Of a stretch of DNA of 64,000 nucleotides, positions 17,149 through 29,274 are shown piece after piece. The position numbers and the translations under genes are program-made. Position 1 is the first letter of the stretch. Each line of letters starts with the position of its first letter. The DNA comes from an uncultured Colwellia sp. (GTDB taxonomy: Bacteria; Pseudomonadota; Gammaproteobacteria; Enterobacterales; Alteromonadaceae). The stretch spans positions 55,271 to 119,270 of the forward strand of contig CAJWZC010000001.1 in NCBI GenBank assembly GCA_913049915.1, written 5' to 3'. The notes below the pieces were generated by a model. The model saw nothing but the letters and a program-made list of their open reading frames with translations, had not been told where the DNA came from and did no database searches.

Positions 17149-17340
17149 TAGGGCGGATATTAATACTACTTTTTTATTAAAAAGCTTTTAGTTAAAATCA
17201 TTATTACTGACATAGTGGATTTCGCTTAGTCTTCTTGTGAGATAGCTTCATTACTCGTCTTCATTTACATAATAAGTAATCACAGTATAATTACGGCCAT
17301 ATTATTAATAGTATTTAATCAAAGGCATTTACTCTTCAGC

Positions 17341-19026
17341 ATGGCAGAGCAAAAAAATCATCCAGAACTAACTATCACCCAAGTTCCTCATACTGAAGGC
17401 AATACTCCTATTTCAATAACATCTAAGCTAATGAAGTCATATTCAGTAAAGCCTGAGCTAATAAATAAGGATACACAGCTTATACATCAAAGTGGTGATG
17501 AAAGTGAAGTGATCACTCCTAAAATTGTGCTCGCGACACTTAATGCAAGGTACTTTCACACCAGTTTTGGTTTACGTTATCTTTATGCGAATTTAAAAGA
17601 ATTACAGGATGTTTGTGAAATAAAAGAGTTTATTATCCAAACACGCGCCATGGATATTGTTGAACAAATTTTAGCAGTAAAACCAAGTATTATTGGTTTT
17701 GGTGTTTATATCTGGAACATTGTTGAAACGACAGCTGTTGTTAATTTATTAAAAGTTATCGCACCAGAAGTTAATATTGTTTTAGGTGGGCCTGAGGTCA
17801 GTTATGAAACTGAGCAACAAGCGATTGTCCAGTGTGCCGATTATGTATTAACGGGGCCGGCAGATTTAAGTTTCTATCAACTGTGTAAAGATATTATAAG
17901 CAATACGCCGCCAGATAAAAAAATCGTTCACTCAAAGCCGGTAGAGCTAAGCGACTTAGAGTTACCTTATCAATATTATACCGATGAAGATTTAACGCAC
18001 CGTTTACTGTACGTTGAAGCGTCGCGTGGTTGCCCCTTTAAATGTGAATTTTGTTTATCATCTTTGGACAAAACATCGGTACCCTTTGCGTTAGACTTAT
18101 TTCTTGAACAAATGGAAATACTCTACCAACGTGGAGCGAGAAACTTTAAATTTATCGATCGAACCTTTAATTTAAATATTAAAACTACCATGCAAATCAT
18201 GCAGTTTTTCTTAGACAAAATGACAGACGATCTTTATCTTCATTTTGAAGTGGTACCCGATCACCTACCTAGAAAATTAAAGGAGTTGTTAGCGCAGTTT
18301 CCTAAAGGTAGTTTACAATTTGAAATTGGTATACAAACCTTTAATATCGAAGTACAAAAGAATATCAGTAGAAAGCAAAATAACGCAAAATCAAAAGAGA
18401 ATTTAATCTGGCTAAAAGATAATACCCATGCACATATTCATGCAGATCTCATTTTTGGTTTACCCGGTGAGACGTTAGACACCTTTAAAGATAGTTTCAA
18501 TCAACTTTATCATTGCCGACCGCATGAAATTCAAATGGGTATTTTGAAACGTTTGAGAGGTAGTCCAATCATTCGACATACCAAAGCATTCGACTTACGT
18601 TTTAATCCCTTACCGCCCTTTAATATATTAAGTACTGACAGGGTCAGTTTTGCTACCATGCAACGTATTAATCGCTTTGCACGTTATTGGGACATGATTG
18701 GGAATTCAGGGCGTTTTAAATACGCTTTACCCCATATATTGTCGGATAAACCGTTTGATGATTTTATGGCGATTACCGAGTGGATTTTTAACAAAACAGG
18801 ACAAATCCATAAAATTAGTCTGAAAAAGTTATTTGAGTTAATTTCACAAGCGGTAGAAGCCTTATTTCCAGAAAAACATCAACTCGTGATTGAGACAATT
18901 GAACAAGACTACGATGCAGCACAATTGAAAAGCTTATTTAGTGGACTCAAACTTTATGCCGTCCCTGAGATAGAAACGGTAAGCAAAAATAAAGCATTAA
19001 AACGCCAACAACAACACATGAGTTAA
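17341..19026 (+). CDS. B12-binding radical SAM protein (DUF4080 type)
   Basis: A 561-aa radical SAM enzyme. A cobalamin-binding Rossmann domain occupies about residues 60-200 (KIVLATLNARYFHTSFGLRY, IIGFGVYIWN, VNIVLGGPEVSYE). The radical SAM core follows with ASRGCPFKCEFC, whose three cysteines at 231, 235 and 238 bind the 4Fe-4S cluster, then FKFIDRTFNLN and HADLIFGLPGET. The C-terminal region (RINRFARYWDMIGNSGRF) matches the DUF4080 extension. The substrate is unknown. It is monocistronic with a terminator downstream. The first about 55 residues are low in conservation-like pattern, so the true start may be the internal Met at MKSYSV; the ATG at 17341 has no strong ribosome site. Confidence 0.88.
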   Translation: MAEQKNHPELTITQVPHTEGNTPISITSKLMKSYSVKPELINKDTQLIHQSGDESEVITPKIVLATLNARYFHTSFGLRYLYANLKELQDVCEIKEFIIQTRAMDIVEQILAVKPSIIGFGVYIWNIVETTAVVNLLKVIAPEVNIVLGGPEVSYETEQQAIVQCADYVLTGPADLSFYQLCKDIISNTPPDKKIVHSKPVELSDLELPYQYYTDEDLTHRLLYVEASRGCPFKCEFCLSSLDKTSVPFALDLFLEQMEILYQRGARNFKFIDRTFNLNIKTTMQIMQFFLDKMTDDLYLHFEVVPDHLPRKLKELLAQFPKGSLQFEIGIQTFNIEVQKNISRKQNNAKSKENLIWLKDNTHAHIHADLIFGLPGETLDTFKDSFNQLYHCRPHEIQMGILKRLRGSPIIRHTKAFDLRFNPLPPFNILSTDRVSFATMQRINRFARYWDMIGNSGRFKYALPHILSDKPFDDFMAITEWIFNKTGQIHKISLKKLFELISQAVEALFPEKHQLVIETIEQDYDAAQLKSLFSGLKLYAVPEIETVSKNKALKRQQQHMS

Positions 19027-19119
19027 TGGTTGGGAGCCAAATATCTACTTACATTACTCACAAGAATAGACAAAGTCGCTAATCGAAAGCGTAACGGTAT
19101 TTTTCATAATAATAAACAT

Positions 19120-19170
19120 AATCATTACTGATATTATTACTGGTATCAGTAATGATTTTATCATTTTTTA
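19120..19170 (+). terminator. Terminator after the radical SAM gene
   Basis: AATCATTACTGATA and TATCAGTAATGATT form a perfect 14-bp stem with a 10-nt loop, followed by TTATCATTTTTTA. It lies about 95 bp after the stop codon. The stretch from 19171 to 19459 holds no gene I can support. Confidence 0.65.
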
Positions 19171-19459
19171 AGTGGCAACAATCATTAAATATTTTCAGTA
19201 ATCCTCTTTTTACACGCGGCATTTAAGCGTTGAGTAACTTAGCCCTAACTGCTTGGCGTATTTCTTTTATGACTAATTATTTAAATAGATCGCCGTTAAT
19301 ACATTTCTGTATTTATCTAGTAGGCTTCAAAAAGGGGAGTTGTAGTTTGATAAATCAATATTGCTCTGGGGTGAAATTTTGTGAGGGAATAACGCTTATT
19401 AGTTGCAGCTTAAGCACGGGCTTTTTTTCGGTAGTAATGAATAATAGTGTTATTGGTGA

Positions 19460-19894
19460 TTTGAAATAACCACGATTTATCGCTTTATAAACAAACTGAC
19501 TGATGAGGGAAAATCTAAACACACATTGGCTCAAACAGTTACAGAATTGAATCAACAAGCTAATCACTATCAATGTTATCAATATCAAGACATTCCAACA
19601 AAATTTAATGCGTCTAAAACAAACCGTATTGGTGATATTACTTGTTTAACGGATAAAAATTGGTCAATTGGTTTTACCGGAAAAACTAATAAGGGAAATC
19701 ATGGTTGGAGCCAGTTTAATACAAGAGATATGGATGGAATATTCTATGCAACAGTACTCGCGTTTAAGAAAAACTTCCAATTAGATACTGTTAAGAATAT
19801 AAATATTATGCCGTTACTTGCTCAAATTTTAGGGTTACATATTACTACGCTAATTGATGGTAAATTAGACATAATGAAACCATTACTTAAATAA
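19460..19894 (+). pseudogene. C-terminal fragment of an alkaline phosphatase-fold phosphodiesterase (ENPP-like)
   Basis: About 145 codons open from 19460, preceded by TGA, with no start codon in a sensible place. The text GNHGWSQFNTRDMDGIFYATV, then AFKKNFQLDTVKNINIMPLLA and QILGLHITTLIDGKLDIMKPLLK is the C terminus of nucleotide pyrophosphatase/phosphodiesterases of the alkaline phosphatase superfamily. It includes a GNHG with the metal-binding His. The N-terminal about 260 residues with the Thr nucleophile are absent, so this is a truncated relic. The ORF-track start at 19526 is only the first available alternative start. Confidence 0.75.
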
Positions 19895-20037
19895 AGACAT
19901 AAATAAATTTTTGAATTTTAGTTTAATTATTTTTGGATGTATATTGTTATTCACAAGTGAGCGAGATCAAGCTTGTGAATAACAAAGTCAGTGATTTATT
20001 AGGATCATTTTATACGGGTGACTTTACTTGTTTAGTT

Positions 20038-22200
20038 TTACCTTGGTAATAACGAGATAAAAAAGCTCATCTCTAAGGCTTTTTCTTTTAAGCTTTTAAA
20101 ACGTCCTGATGCTCCGCCATGTCCCGCTTCCATATCAGTTTTAAAAAGTAGTAGGTTATCATCTGTTTTAAACTCTCTCAATTTTGCTACCCACTTCATT
20201 GGTTCAAAGTACTGAACTTGAGAGTCGTGAAGGCCAGTAGTCACAAGAATATTGGGATAGTCTTGTTCGGTGATATTATCAATAGGTGAATACGCTAAAA
20301 TATCTGAATAGGCCTGTGCTTCGTTTGGATTACCCCATTCGTCATATTCATTAGTCGTTAGTGGTATCGTTTCATCTAGCATTGTCGTCAGCACATCTAA
20401 AAATGGCACATGTGCACCAATGCCTAAATACAGTTCAGGTGCTTGATTGACTACTGCACCCATTAACAAACCGCCAGCACTGCCTCCAGAGGCGAATATT
20501 TTATCTTTAGCGCCATAACCTTGTTCAACTAAAGCCTTGGTAACATCAATGAAATCATTAAAGGTATTTTGTTTATGTGCCATTTTACCTTTTTCGTACC
20601 ATTCTCGGCCTAACATTTCTGAGCCACGAACATGGGCGATAACGTAAACAAAACCTCGGTCGAGTAAGCTTAACGTTTGACTAGAAAAATCAGGGTCTAT
20701 GGTAATACCGTAAGCACCATAACCGTATTGTAGTAGTGGGTTGGTACCATCTTTTTTAAATTGGTCACTACGATACACAATGGACACTGGTACTTCTATA
20801 CCATCGCGGGCGGTAATGAATAAGCGCTGTGATTGATAATTTTCTTTGGTAAAGTCACCTAATATTTTTTGCTGTTTAAGTAGTTTTCGCTCACCAGTAG
20901 CTAAGTCGAACTCATATAAAGAGCTAGGTGTTGTTAAGCTTGAATAATATAATCTCGCAGTCGTACTTTTGGGCTCTGGGTTATCACCAAGGCAAGCAAA
21001 ATAACACGGATCATTAAAAGATAGAGGATAGTGATGACCTATATTTTCGCCATTCGTTGCGTTGGTGGTATGTACAATAAAACGGATTTGGCCATGTTCT
21101 CGTTCGGTGGCTACAATGAAGTTTTGAAATAATTCAATGCCTTCTAGTAATACCTCTTTTCTGTGTGGGATCACTTCTTGCCAGTTATTTATATCATGAA
21201 CCTGACCAACAGTGGCTTTCATTAATCTAAAGTTTTTAGCTTGATAATTGGTGACAATATAAAAGTGTTCACCCATTTTATCAGCATGGTATTCGTGTTG
21301 TTCTTGATAAGGGAATAGTTCATCAAACTCACTATTAGGCTCATCAGCACTGAGCGCTAAATAATGGGTTGATTCCGTAGCATGTAAACAGATATAAATT
21401 TGTGAATCATCTCTGCTCTTATCTAAACTCATATAAAAACTGTGATCGTCTGCTTCATAAACAAGCAGATCATCAGCTTGTTGTGTGCCTAACTTATGAC
21501 GATAAACTTGCGTACCTAATAAGGTTTCTAAATCTTTTTTTACATAAAATACGGTTTTATTATCATTGGCCCAGACAATTTGTCCTTCAGTTTCAATGAG
21601 CGTGTCTGGTAAATAATAGTCTGTTAAATAAGTGTTTTGTGCGTCAGTTAACTTGCTGTTTAAGTTACCGTTTAAGTTACGTAAGTCTTTAAAATAAATG
21701 GTATAAATACGGCGACTGTCAGTATCTTCTGATATTGTCATTAATTGATCATTAGGACTTATCGATAAATCACCTAAATCATAAAATTCATGATCTATGG
21801 CTCGATCATTAACATCTAATAACAGGGTTTTGTTCTCACCAGTAAAGCTGGTTGAACGGTAATAATTTGAATATTCTTGCTCGCCATTTATTTCGCTGTG
21901 ATACCAATATTTACCGTCTTTTTCTGGCACGGTATTATCGTCTTTCACTATACGTGCTTTAAGTTCTTGAAACAGAGACTCTTGCAACGTTTTTTGATCG
22001 GACAACATAGCATCAGCATAGTTATTTTCATCATTTAGGTGTGCTAATATTTCTTCATCGCTACGCTGGTCATCACGCATCCAATAATAATTATCAATAC
22101 GTTGATGATTATGCATTTCTATTTTATGGGGAATTTTTTTGGCTATTGGTGCGGTAATACTTTTGTCCGACGTATCTGATATAATTGAAGATGTTGGCAC
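20038..22200 (-). CDS. ptrB: Oligopeptidase B (prolyl oligopeptidase family S9A)
   Basis: A 720-aa cytosolic serine peptidase that cleaves oligopeptides after Arg/Lys. The N-terminal half forms the seven-bladed propeller that gates access (starting KIEMHNHQRIDNYYWMRDD). The C-terminal alpha/beta hydrolase domain shows YGYGAYGITIDPDF, FVYVIAHVRGSEMLGREWYE and the nucleophile in ASGGSAGGLLMG (Ser about 574). The Asp is in TTGLHDSQVQYFEP and the His in EAGHGGASGRF. Length fits the family (about 690-720). The gene stands alone between divergent or convergent neighbours; its start has AGGAGC immediately upstream. Confidence 0.95.
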   Translation of the reverse strand: MPTSSIISDTSDKSITAPIAKKIPHKIEMHNHQRIDNYYWMRDDQRSDEEILAHLNDENNYADAMLSDQKTLQESLFQELKARIVKDDNTVPEKDGKYWYHSEINGEQEYSNYYRSTSFTGENKTLLLDVNDRAIDHEFYDLGDLSISPNDQLMTISEDTDSRRIYTIYFKDLRNLNGNLNSKLTDAQNTYLTDYYLPDTLIETEGQIVWANDNKTVFYVKKDLETLLGTQVYRHKLGTQQADDLLVYEADDHSFYMSLDKSRDDSQIYICLHATESTHYLALSADEPNSEFDELFPYQEQHEYHADKMGEHFYIVTNYQAKNFRLMKATVGQVHDINNWQEVIPHRKEVLLEGIELFQNFIVATEREHGQIRFIVHTTNATNGENIGHHYPLSFNDPCYFACLGDNPEPKSTTARLYYSSLTTPSSLYEFDLATGERKLLKQQKILGDFTKENYQSQRLFITARDGIEVPVSIVYRSDQFKKDGTNPLLQYGYGAYGITIDPDFSSQTLSLLDRGFVYVIAHVRGSEMLGREWYEKGKMAHKQNTFNDFIDVTKALVEQGYGAKDKIFASGGSAGGLLMGAVVNQAPELYLGIGAHVPFLDVLTTMLDETIPLTTNEYDEWGNPNEAQAYSDILAYSPIDNITEQDYPNILVTTGLHDSQVQYFEPMKWVAKLREFKTDDNLLLFKTDMEAGHGGASGRFKSLKEKALEMSFFISLLPR

Positions 22201-22506
22201 TAAGTGCTCCTATTAAATGATGTAGTATTTAGAATGACGAGAAACTATCGAAGGACAAGTTTATCGATATTTCAGCAATTAAGTAACTTAAAAGTAAGTT
22301 AATTATTTAATAACCAATGCTCCAATTACCATTAATTTGTCGCCTAATTAGTATTGATAAATATTCGTCATTATTTTAGTTTGTAAGACTTAACAATCAT
22401 GAGATATTAATGCTAATCAAATTGTGAGAAAGTTATAAATTTTGTAGGGCCTGTATTAAAAATATATATCCTTTAAGAAGCGTTTAATTATTATTTTGGA
22501 AAATTA

Positions 22507-23100
22507 ATGGAAAAACTAAATAAACAATTAGATTTTATTATTGAATTAGATAAGCTCAAAGGGATTTATCGACAAGCACTGGTAAAGTCTGATAAGAATA
22601 GGTTTGAGAATAGTGCGGAGCATAGTTGGCATATTTCATTAACAGCTCAAATACTTCAAGAATATATAGTAGAAAAAATCAATGTTTCACGTGTCATGAG
22701 TATGTTACTTATACATGACATTGTCGAAATTGATGCTGGTGATATGTTTGCCTTTTCAACTGAGAAAAATATTGCAGAGCAGGAAGATAAAGAAATTGCT
22801 GCAGCAAGCCGTATTTTTGGCTTATTACCTGAAAAACAGTTTCAACATTATAAAGCACTATGGCTAGAGTTTGAAAATGCTGAAACCATTGATGCTCGAT
22901 TTGCTAAAGCAATAGATCGTATTTTACCTTTATTACAAAACATGAGAAATAAAGGTGGTAGCTGGGCTAGACACAATATTACAAAATCACAGGTAATGGA
23001 ACGTAATAAATATCTTGAGGATTTAGCACCACAATTATGGGCATACGTTTGCAAACAAATTGACTTTGCCGTAACAAAAGGTTGGTTAAAAAATGAGTAG
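22507..23100 (+). CDS. HD-domain nucleotide phosphohydrolase (YfbR/HDDC2-like)
   Basis: A 197-aa metal-dependent HD-domain protein. The motif H...HD...D is visible as SAEHSWHISLTAQIL, MLLIHDIVEIDAGD and DARFAKAIDRILPLL. It matches the HD_3/YfbR-like 5'-deoxynucleotidase group, which dephosphorylates deoxynucleoside monophosphates. The substrate here is inferred from family only. ATG at 22507 has a loose GGAAAATTA ribosome site. The 306-bp gap upstream (22201-22506) shows no further gene. Confidence 0.85.
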   Translation: MEKLNKQLDFIIELDKLKGIYRQALVKSDKNRFENSAEHSWHISLTAQILQEYIVEKINVSRVMSMLLIHDIVEIDAGDMFAFSTEKNIAEQEDKEIAAASRIFGLLPEKQFQHYKALWLEFENAETIDARFAKAIDRILPLLQNMRNKGGSWARHNITKSQVMERNKYLEDLAPQLWAYVCKQIDFAVTKGWLKNE

Positions 23101-23152
23101 TACTTAGTAAATGAATGCTAAAAAATTATCTAGTGTTTGTGCTCATTTTTTA

Positions 23153-24379
23153 TTAATTAATAAAAGCAGCTTTGAAAAATTGCAGTAAATTAATATTGTA
23201 CTCGCTAGGTTTAATACAGCAATCAATTTCGTCTTTTTGCTTGGCTTGGCTGAGATTTATCTCTTCCATTGCAATGGCTTGATTTAGTCTAGTGTTATAA
23301 AATACTCGAACAAAAGGTTGCAATGGTCGACTTTTATTAAGACAACTTATCAGGCCAAGTTTACCACTAGTAAGTTTGACTAAAGTGCCTATAGGATAGA
23401 TACCAAGACAGTTAATAAATTGTTCAACTAAAGTCTTGTCATAACTATTTGGCGTTTCTTTCATTAAAATATTGAAGGCATTGATAGGGTGCATTGCGTC
23501 CTTATAAGGACGCTCACCGGTCATAGCATCATAACTGTCAACAATTGCTATCATACGTCCATATTGAGTGATTTGTTGTTCATTTAGTTGATTGGGGTAA
23601 CCTTTACCATCAAGACGTTCGTGATGTTGTTGTACTATTTCTATCACGAGTTTAGGTAAGTCAGGGCTTTGCTTTAGCAGTTCGATGCCCAAGTTTACAT
23701 GACTTTTCATCACTTCATACTCTTGAGGATCGAGTTTACTGGGTTTGTGTAATATTTCTGGTGGGACTAAGACCTTACCGATGTCATGTAAAAATGCACC
23801 GAGGGCTAGTTGTTCAATAATTTTACGGTCAAAGGCTAAATGTTTTGCAAATAAAGTCATTAAGATAGAAACATTGAGGGAATGCTCGACTAAGTATTCA
23901 TCTTTAATACGCAGGCGTGTCATGCAGACTAAGGCATCTTGATTTCGAAATATAGAGTCGACAATGGCATCGGTAGACTCTTTTGCTTGTAATACATTAA
24001 TCGTTTTGTGTTCGGTAAGACTGTTAAGTATTTTATGCTGTAAACTTTTTGCACCATCATAGAGTTTACTGGCTTTGATCATCTCTTGGTCAAATGAAAT
24101 CCCATTACTTTCTTTTTTCGATTTAACTGGCGTTATTTTTGTATTAATTTGAGGTAGGATTTTATCAATTTTCTCTACTTTTTTTTGTTTTTTAGGGTCA
24201 ACGGTTAAGTCGGTAATACCGGCTTTAATGAGCTTTTGGATACTTTCTTTAGAATTTATATACCCTTCAGATTTTATACCAACAGCTTTACCTTTGATAC
24301 GAACAGACAAAACATACATGCCAGGCTCAAGTCGATCGACTGTTATTTTTTGGATAGGGGACTCAGGGATAATACTCAT
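23153..24379 (-). CDS. HD-GYP domain cyclic-di-GMP phosphodiesterase (DUF3391-HD-GYP)
   Basis: A 408-aa cytoplasmic protein with an N-terminal DUF3391 domain (VDRLEPGMYVLSVRIKGKAVG) and a full HD-GYP domain from about residue 150: LVEHSLNVSILMTLFAKHL, FLHDIGKVLVPPEILHKPSKL, VQQHHERLDGKGYPNQL and YDAMTGERPYK. All metal ligands and the GYP triplet are present, so hydrolysis of c-di-GMP is likely. There is no receiver or sensor domain other than DUF3391. The gene is convergent with the HD gene at 22.5 kb. It contrasts with the degenerate HD-GYP protein at 41.8 kb. Confidence 0.92.
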   Translation of the reverse strand: MSIIPESPIQKITVDRLEPGMYVLSVRIKGKAVGIKSEGYINSKESIQKLIKAGITDLTVDPKKQKKVEKIDKILPQINTKITPVKSKKESNGISFDQEMIKASKLYDGAKSLQHKILNSLTEHKTINVLQAKESTDAIVDSIFRNQDALVCMTRLRIKDEYLVEHSLNVSILMTLFAKHLAFDRKIIEQLALGAFLHDIGKVLVPPEILHKPSKLDPQEYEVMKSHVNLGIELLKQSPDLPKLVIEIVQQHHERLDGKGYPNQLNEQQITQYGRMIAIVDSYDAMTGERPYKDAMHPINAFNILMKETPNSYDKTLVEQFINCLGIYPIGTLVKLTSGKLGLISCLNKSRPLQPFVRVFYNTRLNQAIAMEEINLSQAKQKDEIDCCIKPSEYNINLLQFFKAAFIN

Positions 24380-24516
24380 AAGATATTACTCAAAATTTTG
24401 TCCTTCAGAGAAGTAAATTATAAAAACATCAAAAATGCTTTTAATAATTATAGTCAAAGAAACTATCATCCCACCTTTTATTAGCTAATAGGTAGTTATA
24501 AACAAAAGAATTTGTA

Positions 24517-25128
24517 TCATGTCGAATTTGATAAAAATAGTCTGACAGCATAATCACAGATTTCATCAATTTTACTGTTATCAGTGTATATACCATCAAT
24601 AAATAGCTTAGCGATACCGTGCACTGTGCCCCACAAGATTTGAGATACCCGCAAGGCATTATCATCGATATTGAACAGCCCTTGTTTTTGCCATTCTTGA
24701 GTCATATCTACTTGAAATTGAAAGCAAGGATAGGCTGAGTCACGCAGTTCAAGGGTGCTACTTTTATCTTTCCATATAGTTCGGCCAAACATTAGCTCGT
24801 AAAGTTCAGGATTGTTATTAGCAAATTGAATGTAATCATGAATAAAACGATAAAAACGTTCTTTTACTGATATTTCTTCAAGTTTAGAACCACATTTGTT
24901 GATTTGGTGTAGTTGTTCAAAACCCTTTTCGGCTATACCACAGAGCAGGGCGTTTTTATCTTTGAAGTGATGGTAAGGTGCTGTTCTAGAAACCCCTACA
25001 CGGGAAGCAAGTTTACGTAAGGAAACTTCTTTTATACCACTTTCTTGCAACATTTCAGTTGCCACTAGTAGTAGTGTTTCGCGTAGATCACCGTGGTGAT
25101 ATTTTGATTTTTCTTCAGTATTTTTCAT
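24517..25128 (-). CDS. TetR/AcrR-family transcriptional regulator
   Basis: About 203 aa. The N-terminal TetR DNA-binding domain reads YHHGDLRETLLLVATEML...EVSLRKLASRVGVSRTAPYHHFKDKNALL, followed by a TetR_C-type ligand domain (WGTVHGIAKLFIDG). The ORF track starts at 25179, but that ATG lies inside the palindrome TGACAGTGTCA and would be under an operator. The ATG at 25128 (MKNTEEKSKYHHGD) is preferred because it places the HTH near the usual position. It is divergent from the FadH-like reductase gene and probably represses it; the effector may be an acyl-CoA or electrophile (inference). Confidence 0.9.
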   Translation of the reverse strand: MKNTEEKSKYHHGDLRETLLLVATEMLQESGIKEVSLRKLASRVGVSRTAPYHHFKDKNALLCGIAEKGFEQLHQINKCGSKLEEISVKERFYRFIHDYIQFANNNPELYELMFGRTIWKDKSSTLELRDSAYPCFQFQVDMTQEWQKQGLFNIDDNALRVSQILWGTVHGIAKLFIDGIYTDNSKIDEICDYAVRLFLSNST

Positions 25129-25167
25129 AACAAGCAATTTAGCAACAAACTGATAAACAAGCAATCT

Positions 25168-25220
25168 TGACAGTGTCATATTTAAGGTGTATCTTTTATC
25201 CGTGATAACTAGACAGTGTC
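25168..25220. promoter_or_regulatory. Paired operator candidate for the TetR regulator
   Basis: The 9-mer GACAGTGTC occurs twice in the divergent control region, at 25169-25177 (within the perfect palindrome TGACAGTGTCA) and at 25212-25220 (TAGACAGTGTCAA). The centres are 43 bp apart, about four helical turns. TetR-family proteins bind such short palindromes, so both divergent genes are likely controlled here. Confidence 0.6.
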
Positions 25221-25313
25221 AACTTTGAGGCGTTCAGTATTTTACCACCTCATTTTTTAACATAGGATTCTAACATAAGTAGTAAAAGTCCTAACGTTTC
25301 ATACCCGTAATAA

Positions 25314-27350
<2,037 letters not shown>

Positions 27351-27508
27351 ATTGTCTTGCGTTCTCTAAAGCTATTGATGAGACTGAGGTAACTTAACAT
27401 TGGATGTTATTAGAGGTTATTGGTACGGTTGGTAATATATTTATCGCTCTGCAATAGTTTGACATTAAAATGCGTATATTTTAATATTTATGGTATGACA
27501 TCGGGCCT

Positions 27509-27536
27509 AATAGAGTGCTGTCAACAGCGCTCTATT
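27509..27536 (+). terminator. Hairpin after the FadH-like gene
   Basis: AATAGAGTGCTGT and ACAGCGCTCTATT form a 13-bp stem with one mismatch around CA, about 160 bp past the stop. It has no strong T-run. It could end transcription from either side, since the crotonase gene converges here. Confidence 0.5.
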
Positions 27537-27621
27537 CAGTAAAATGGTTCGAAGATAAGAGTAATCAACAAGTGACTAATACCTTCGTTCCTGATGTTAT
27601 GCTTTACGTTTAAAACTTGCT

Positions 27622-28314
27622 CTACAAATTTAATGTCATTGTTGAATCTATTTCTATGGCAGCATCTAGCGCATGTAATATTTCTTTTCGCTCTCTTAAT
27701 TTAGTACCGTGATGTGCGGTCATATTGAGCGTAAGCATTTGTTTAGCGACCGCCATTGCTGTCAGCATCAATTGTTCAGGTTGAACAACAGTATCGAGAA
27801 ATCCAGCGGCTATTGCTGTTTCTGGGCTGAATAGTTCAGCATTGATTACTGAACGTGTTAAATAATTAATAGGCACGCGATTACGCGCTAATTCAATACC
27901 TGCTTGGTGCATAGTCATGCCAATAGCGACTTCATTTAATCCTAATTTAAATGCACCTATGCTCCCTATACGAAAATCGCAACTGAGTAATAAAAATGCG
28001 CCTTTAGCAATAGCGTGACCGGTACAAGCAGCAATTATAGGAAATGGGAATGACAACATACGACGCGTTAAGGTCGATCCAGCGGTAACTAGTGCAACAG
28101 CTGAAGCTGAGCTTTCTTTCATGGTTTTTAGATCATAACCACCTGAAAATATACCTTGCTGTCCTGTTATAATTACCACAGCTCCTGCTATTTCTGCTTG
28201 ATCTAATGCGCTATTTATTTCTGTTATTACTTGAGACGAAATAGCATTAACTTTGCCATTTTTTAAGGTAATGACTGCAATTTTTTCATTTATCGAAAAA
28301 TCGATTAATTTCAT
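27622..28314 (-). CDS. Enoyl-CoA hydratase/isomerase family protein (crotonase)
   Basis: A 230-aa single-domain crotonase-fold protein. Visible are IAVITLKNGKVNAISSQVI at the N terminus, the oxyanion-hole segments VVIITGQQGIFSGGYDL and AIAKGAFLLLSCDFRIG, and GLNEVAIGMTMHQAGIEL. The common hydratase glutamates are not clearly present in the second half, so the reaction could be isomerase or another crotonase chemistry. It is shorter than typical FadB-type hydratases. It lies 74 bp downstream of the GST gene on the same strand and probably shares its transcript. Confidence 0.88.
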   Translation of the reverse strand: MKLIDFSINEKIAVITLKNGKVNAISSQVITEINSALDQAEIAGAVVIITGQQGIFSGGYDLKTMKESSASAVALVTAGSTLTRRMLSFPFPIIAACTGHAIAKGAFLLLSCDFRIGSIGAFKLGLNEVAIGMTMHQAGIELARNRVPINYLTRSVINAELFSPETAIAAGFLDTVVQPEQLMLTAMAVAKQMLTLNMTAHHGTKLRERKEILHALDAAIEIDSTMTLNL

Positions 28315-28388
28315 GATTATTCCTCAGGGTTATTTTATGGTTATGCGTAAGCTCCATGAGCTATTACAACAGCGAATTTAATATTTTA

Positions 28389-28997
28389 TTATCCGTAATT
28401 TGCTGCAGTTTGGTAGGCGCTACGTTGTTGCATAGTCGTTAGGTAAGCGTTGGTCTTTATTTTGTTTTTCAGTAAGCCCAGATTATCAGCAATTTCTAAT
28501 ATTATTGTCATCATGATATCTGCTGCACTAAAATTATCACCTGAAAAATAGCGGCGTTCATTTAATGTACTTTCGATATAAGATAAGTCGAGTTGTATTT
28601 CTTTAGCGATGTAGCCATCTAATGGTTTTGTCCCATCCCGATCTTCCATAGACATTAGTAATGTTGTAATCACAGGTAAACTTAACGAGCCCTCTGCAAA
28701 ATGTAACCACTCTAGATAATAATAATATTCGGGACTATTAATCGCGGGTCTTAATTTATCAGTAGTTGCTTGATTTAAAACATATTCCATTATCGCGCCA
28801 GATTCACATAAGGTGATTGTACCATCAACAATTATTGGTGCTTTAGCCAATGGGTGTATCAATTTTAAACTTTCTGGCGCTAAATTACTTTTAGAATCAC
28901 GCTGATGTTCTACTATTGTATAGGCTATTTTAAGTTCTTCTAATAACCAAATAACGCGTTTCGATCTTGATTTATTAAGATGATGAATAGTAATCAT
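28389..28997 (-). CDS. Glutathione S-transferase
   Basis: A 202-aa soluble GST. The N-terminal thioredoxin-fold domain reads ITIHHLNKSRSKRVIWLLEELKIAYTIV, with the G-site motif LCESGAIMEYVL (Glu-Ser). The C-terminal helical domain carries the N-capping motif FSAADIMMTIILE. It resembles bacterial beta/theta-like GSTs; the substrate is unknown. It is upstream of the crotonase gene in the same direction, suggesting a two-gene unit. The ribosome site AAGGTAAAAATATT is adequate. Confidence 0.9.
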   Translation of the reverse strand: MITIHHLNKSRSKRVIWLLEELKIAYTIVEHQRDSKSNLAPESLKLIHPLAKAPIIVDGTITLCESGAIMEYVLNQATTDKLRPAINSPEYYYYLEWLHFAEGSLSLPVITTLLMSMEDRDGTKPLDGYIAKEIQLDLSYIESTLNERRYFSGDNFSAADIMMTIILEIADNLGLLKNKIKTNAYLTTMQQRSAYQTAANYG

Positions 28998-29274
28998 AAT
29001 ATTTTTACCTTTTATAGTGTAATTTTCTTATTATAAAATAAAAACACACAATTAAAACGATTGTTTTATTATTCTGTTTTTACTAGCATTTATTGGTGTT
29101 ACTATTTCGTTCCCAAATGCGTTAAAGATAAAGACGGTGAACTAAATACTGTTATCTTTTATCCAGACAAGCATAAATAATCAGCTAATATATACTGACA
29201 AATTTAAATCGATAAAAGTTGTCATCTGAGTAACGTTTTAATCGGATCTCAATAGACTCTAAATAGGTAATAAC

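Noticed and set aside
24441-24665. Minus-strand 74-aa ORF overlapping the TetR gene
   Set aside because: Out-of-frame overlap with the well-supported TetR reading frame.
25129-25179. N-terminal 17-codon extension of the TetR regulator
   Set aside because: It would place the start codon inside the palindromic operator candidate, and the extra residues precede the usual TetR N terminus.
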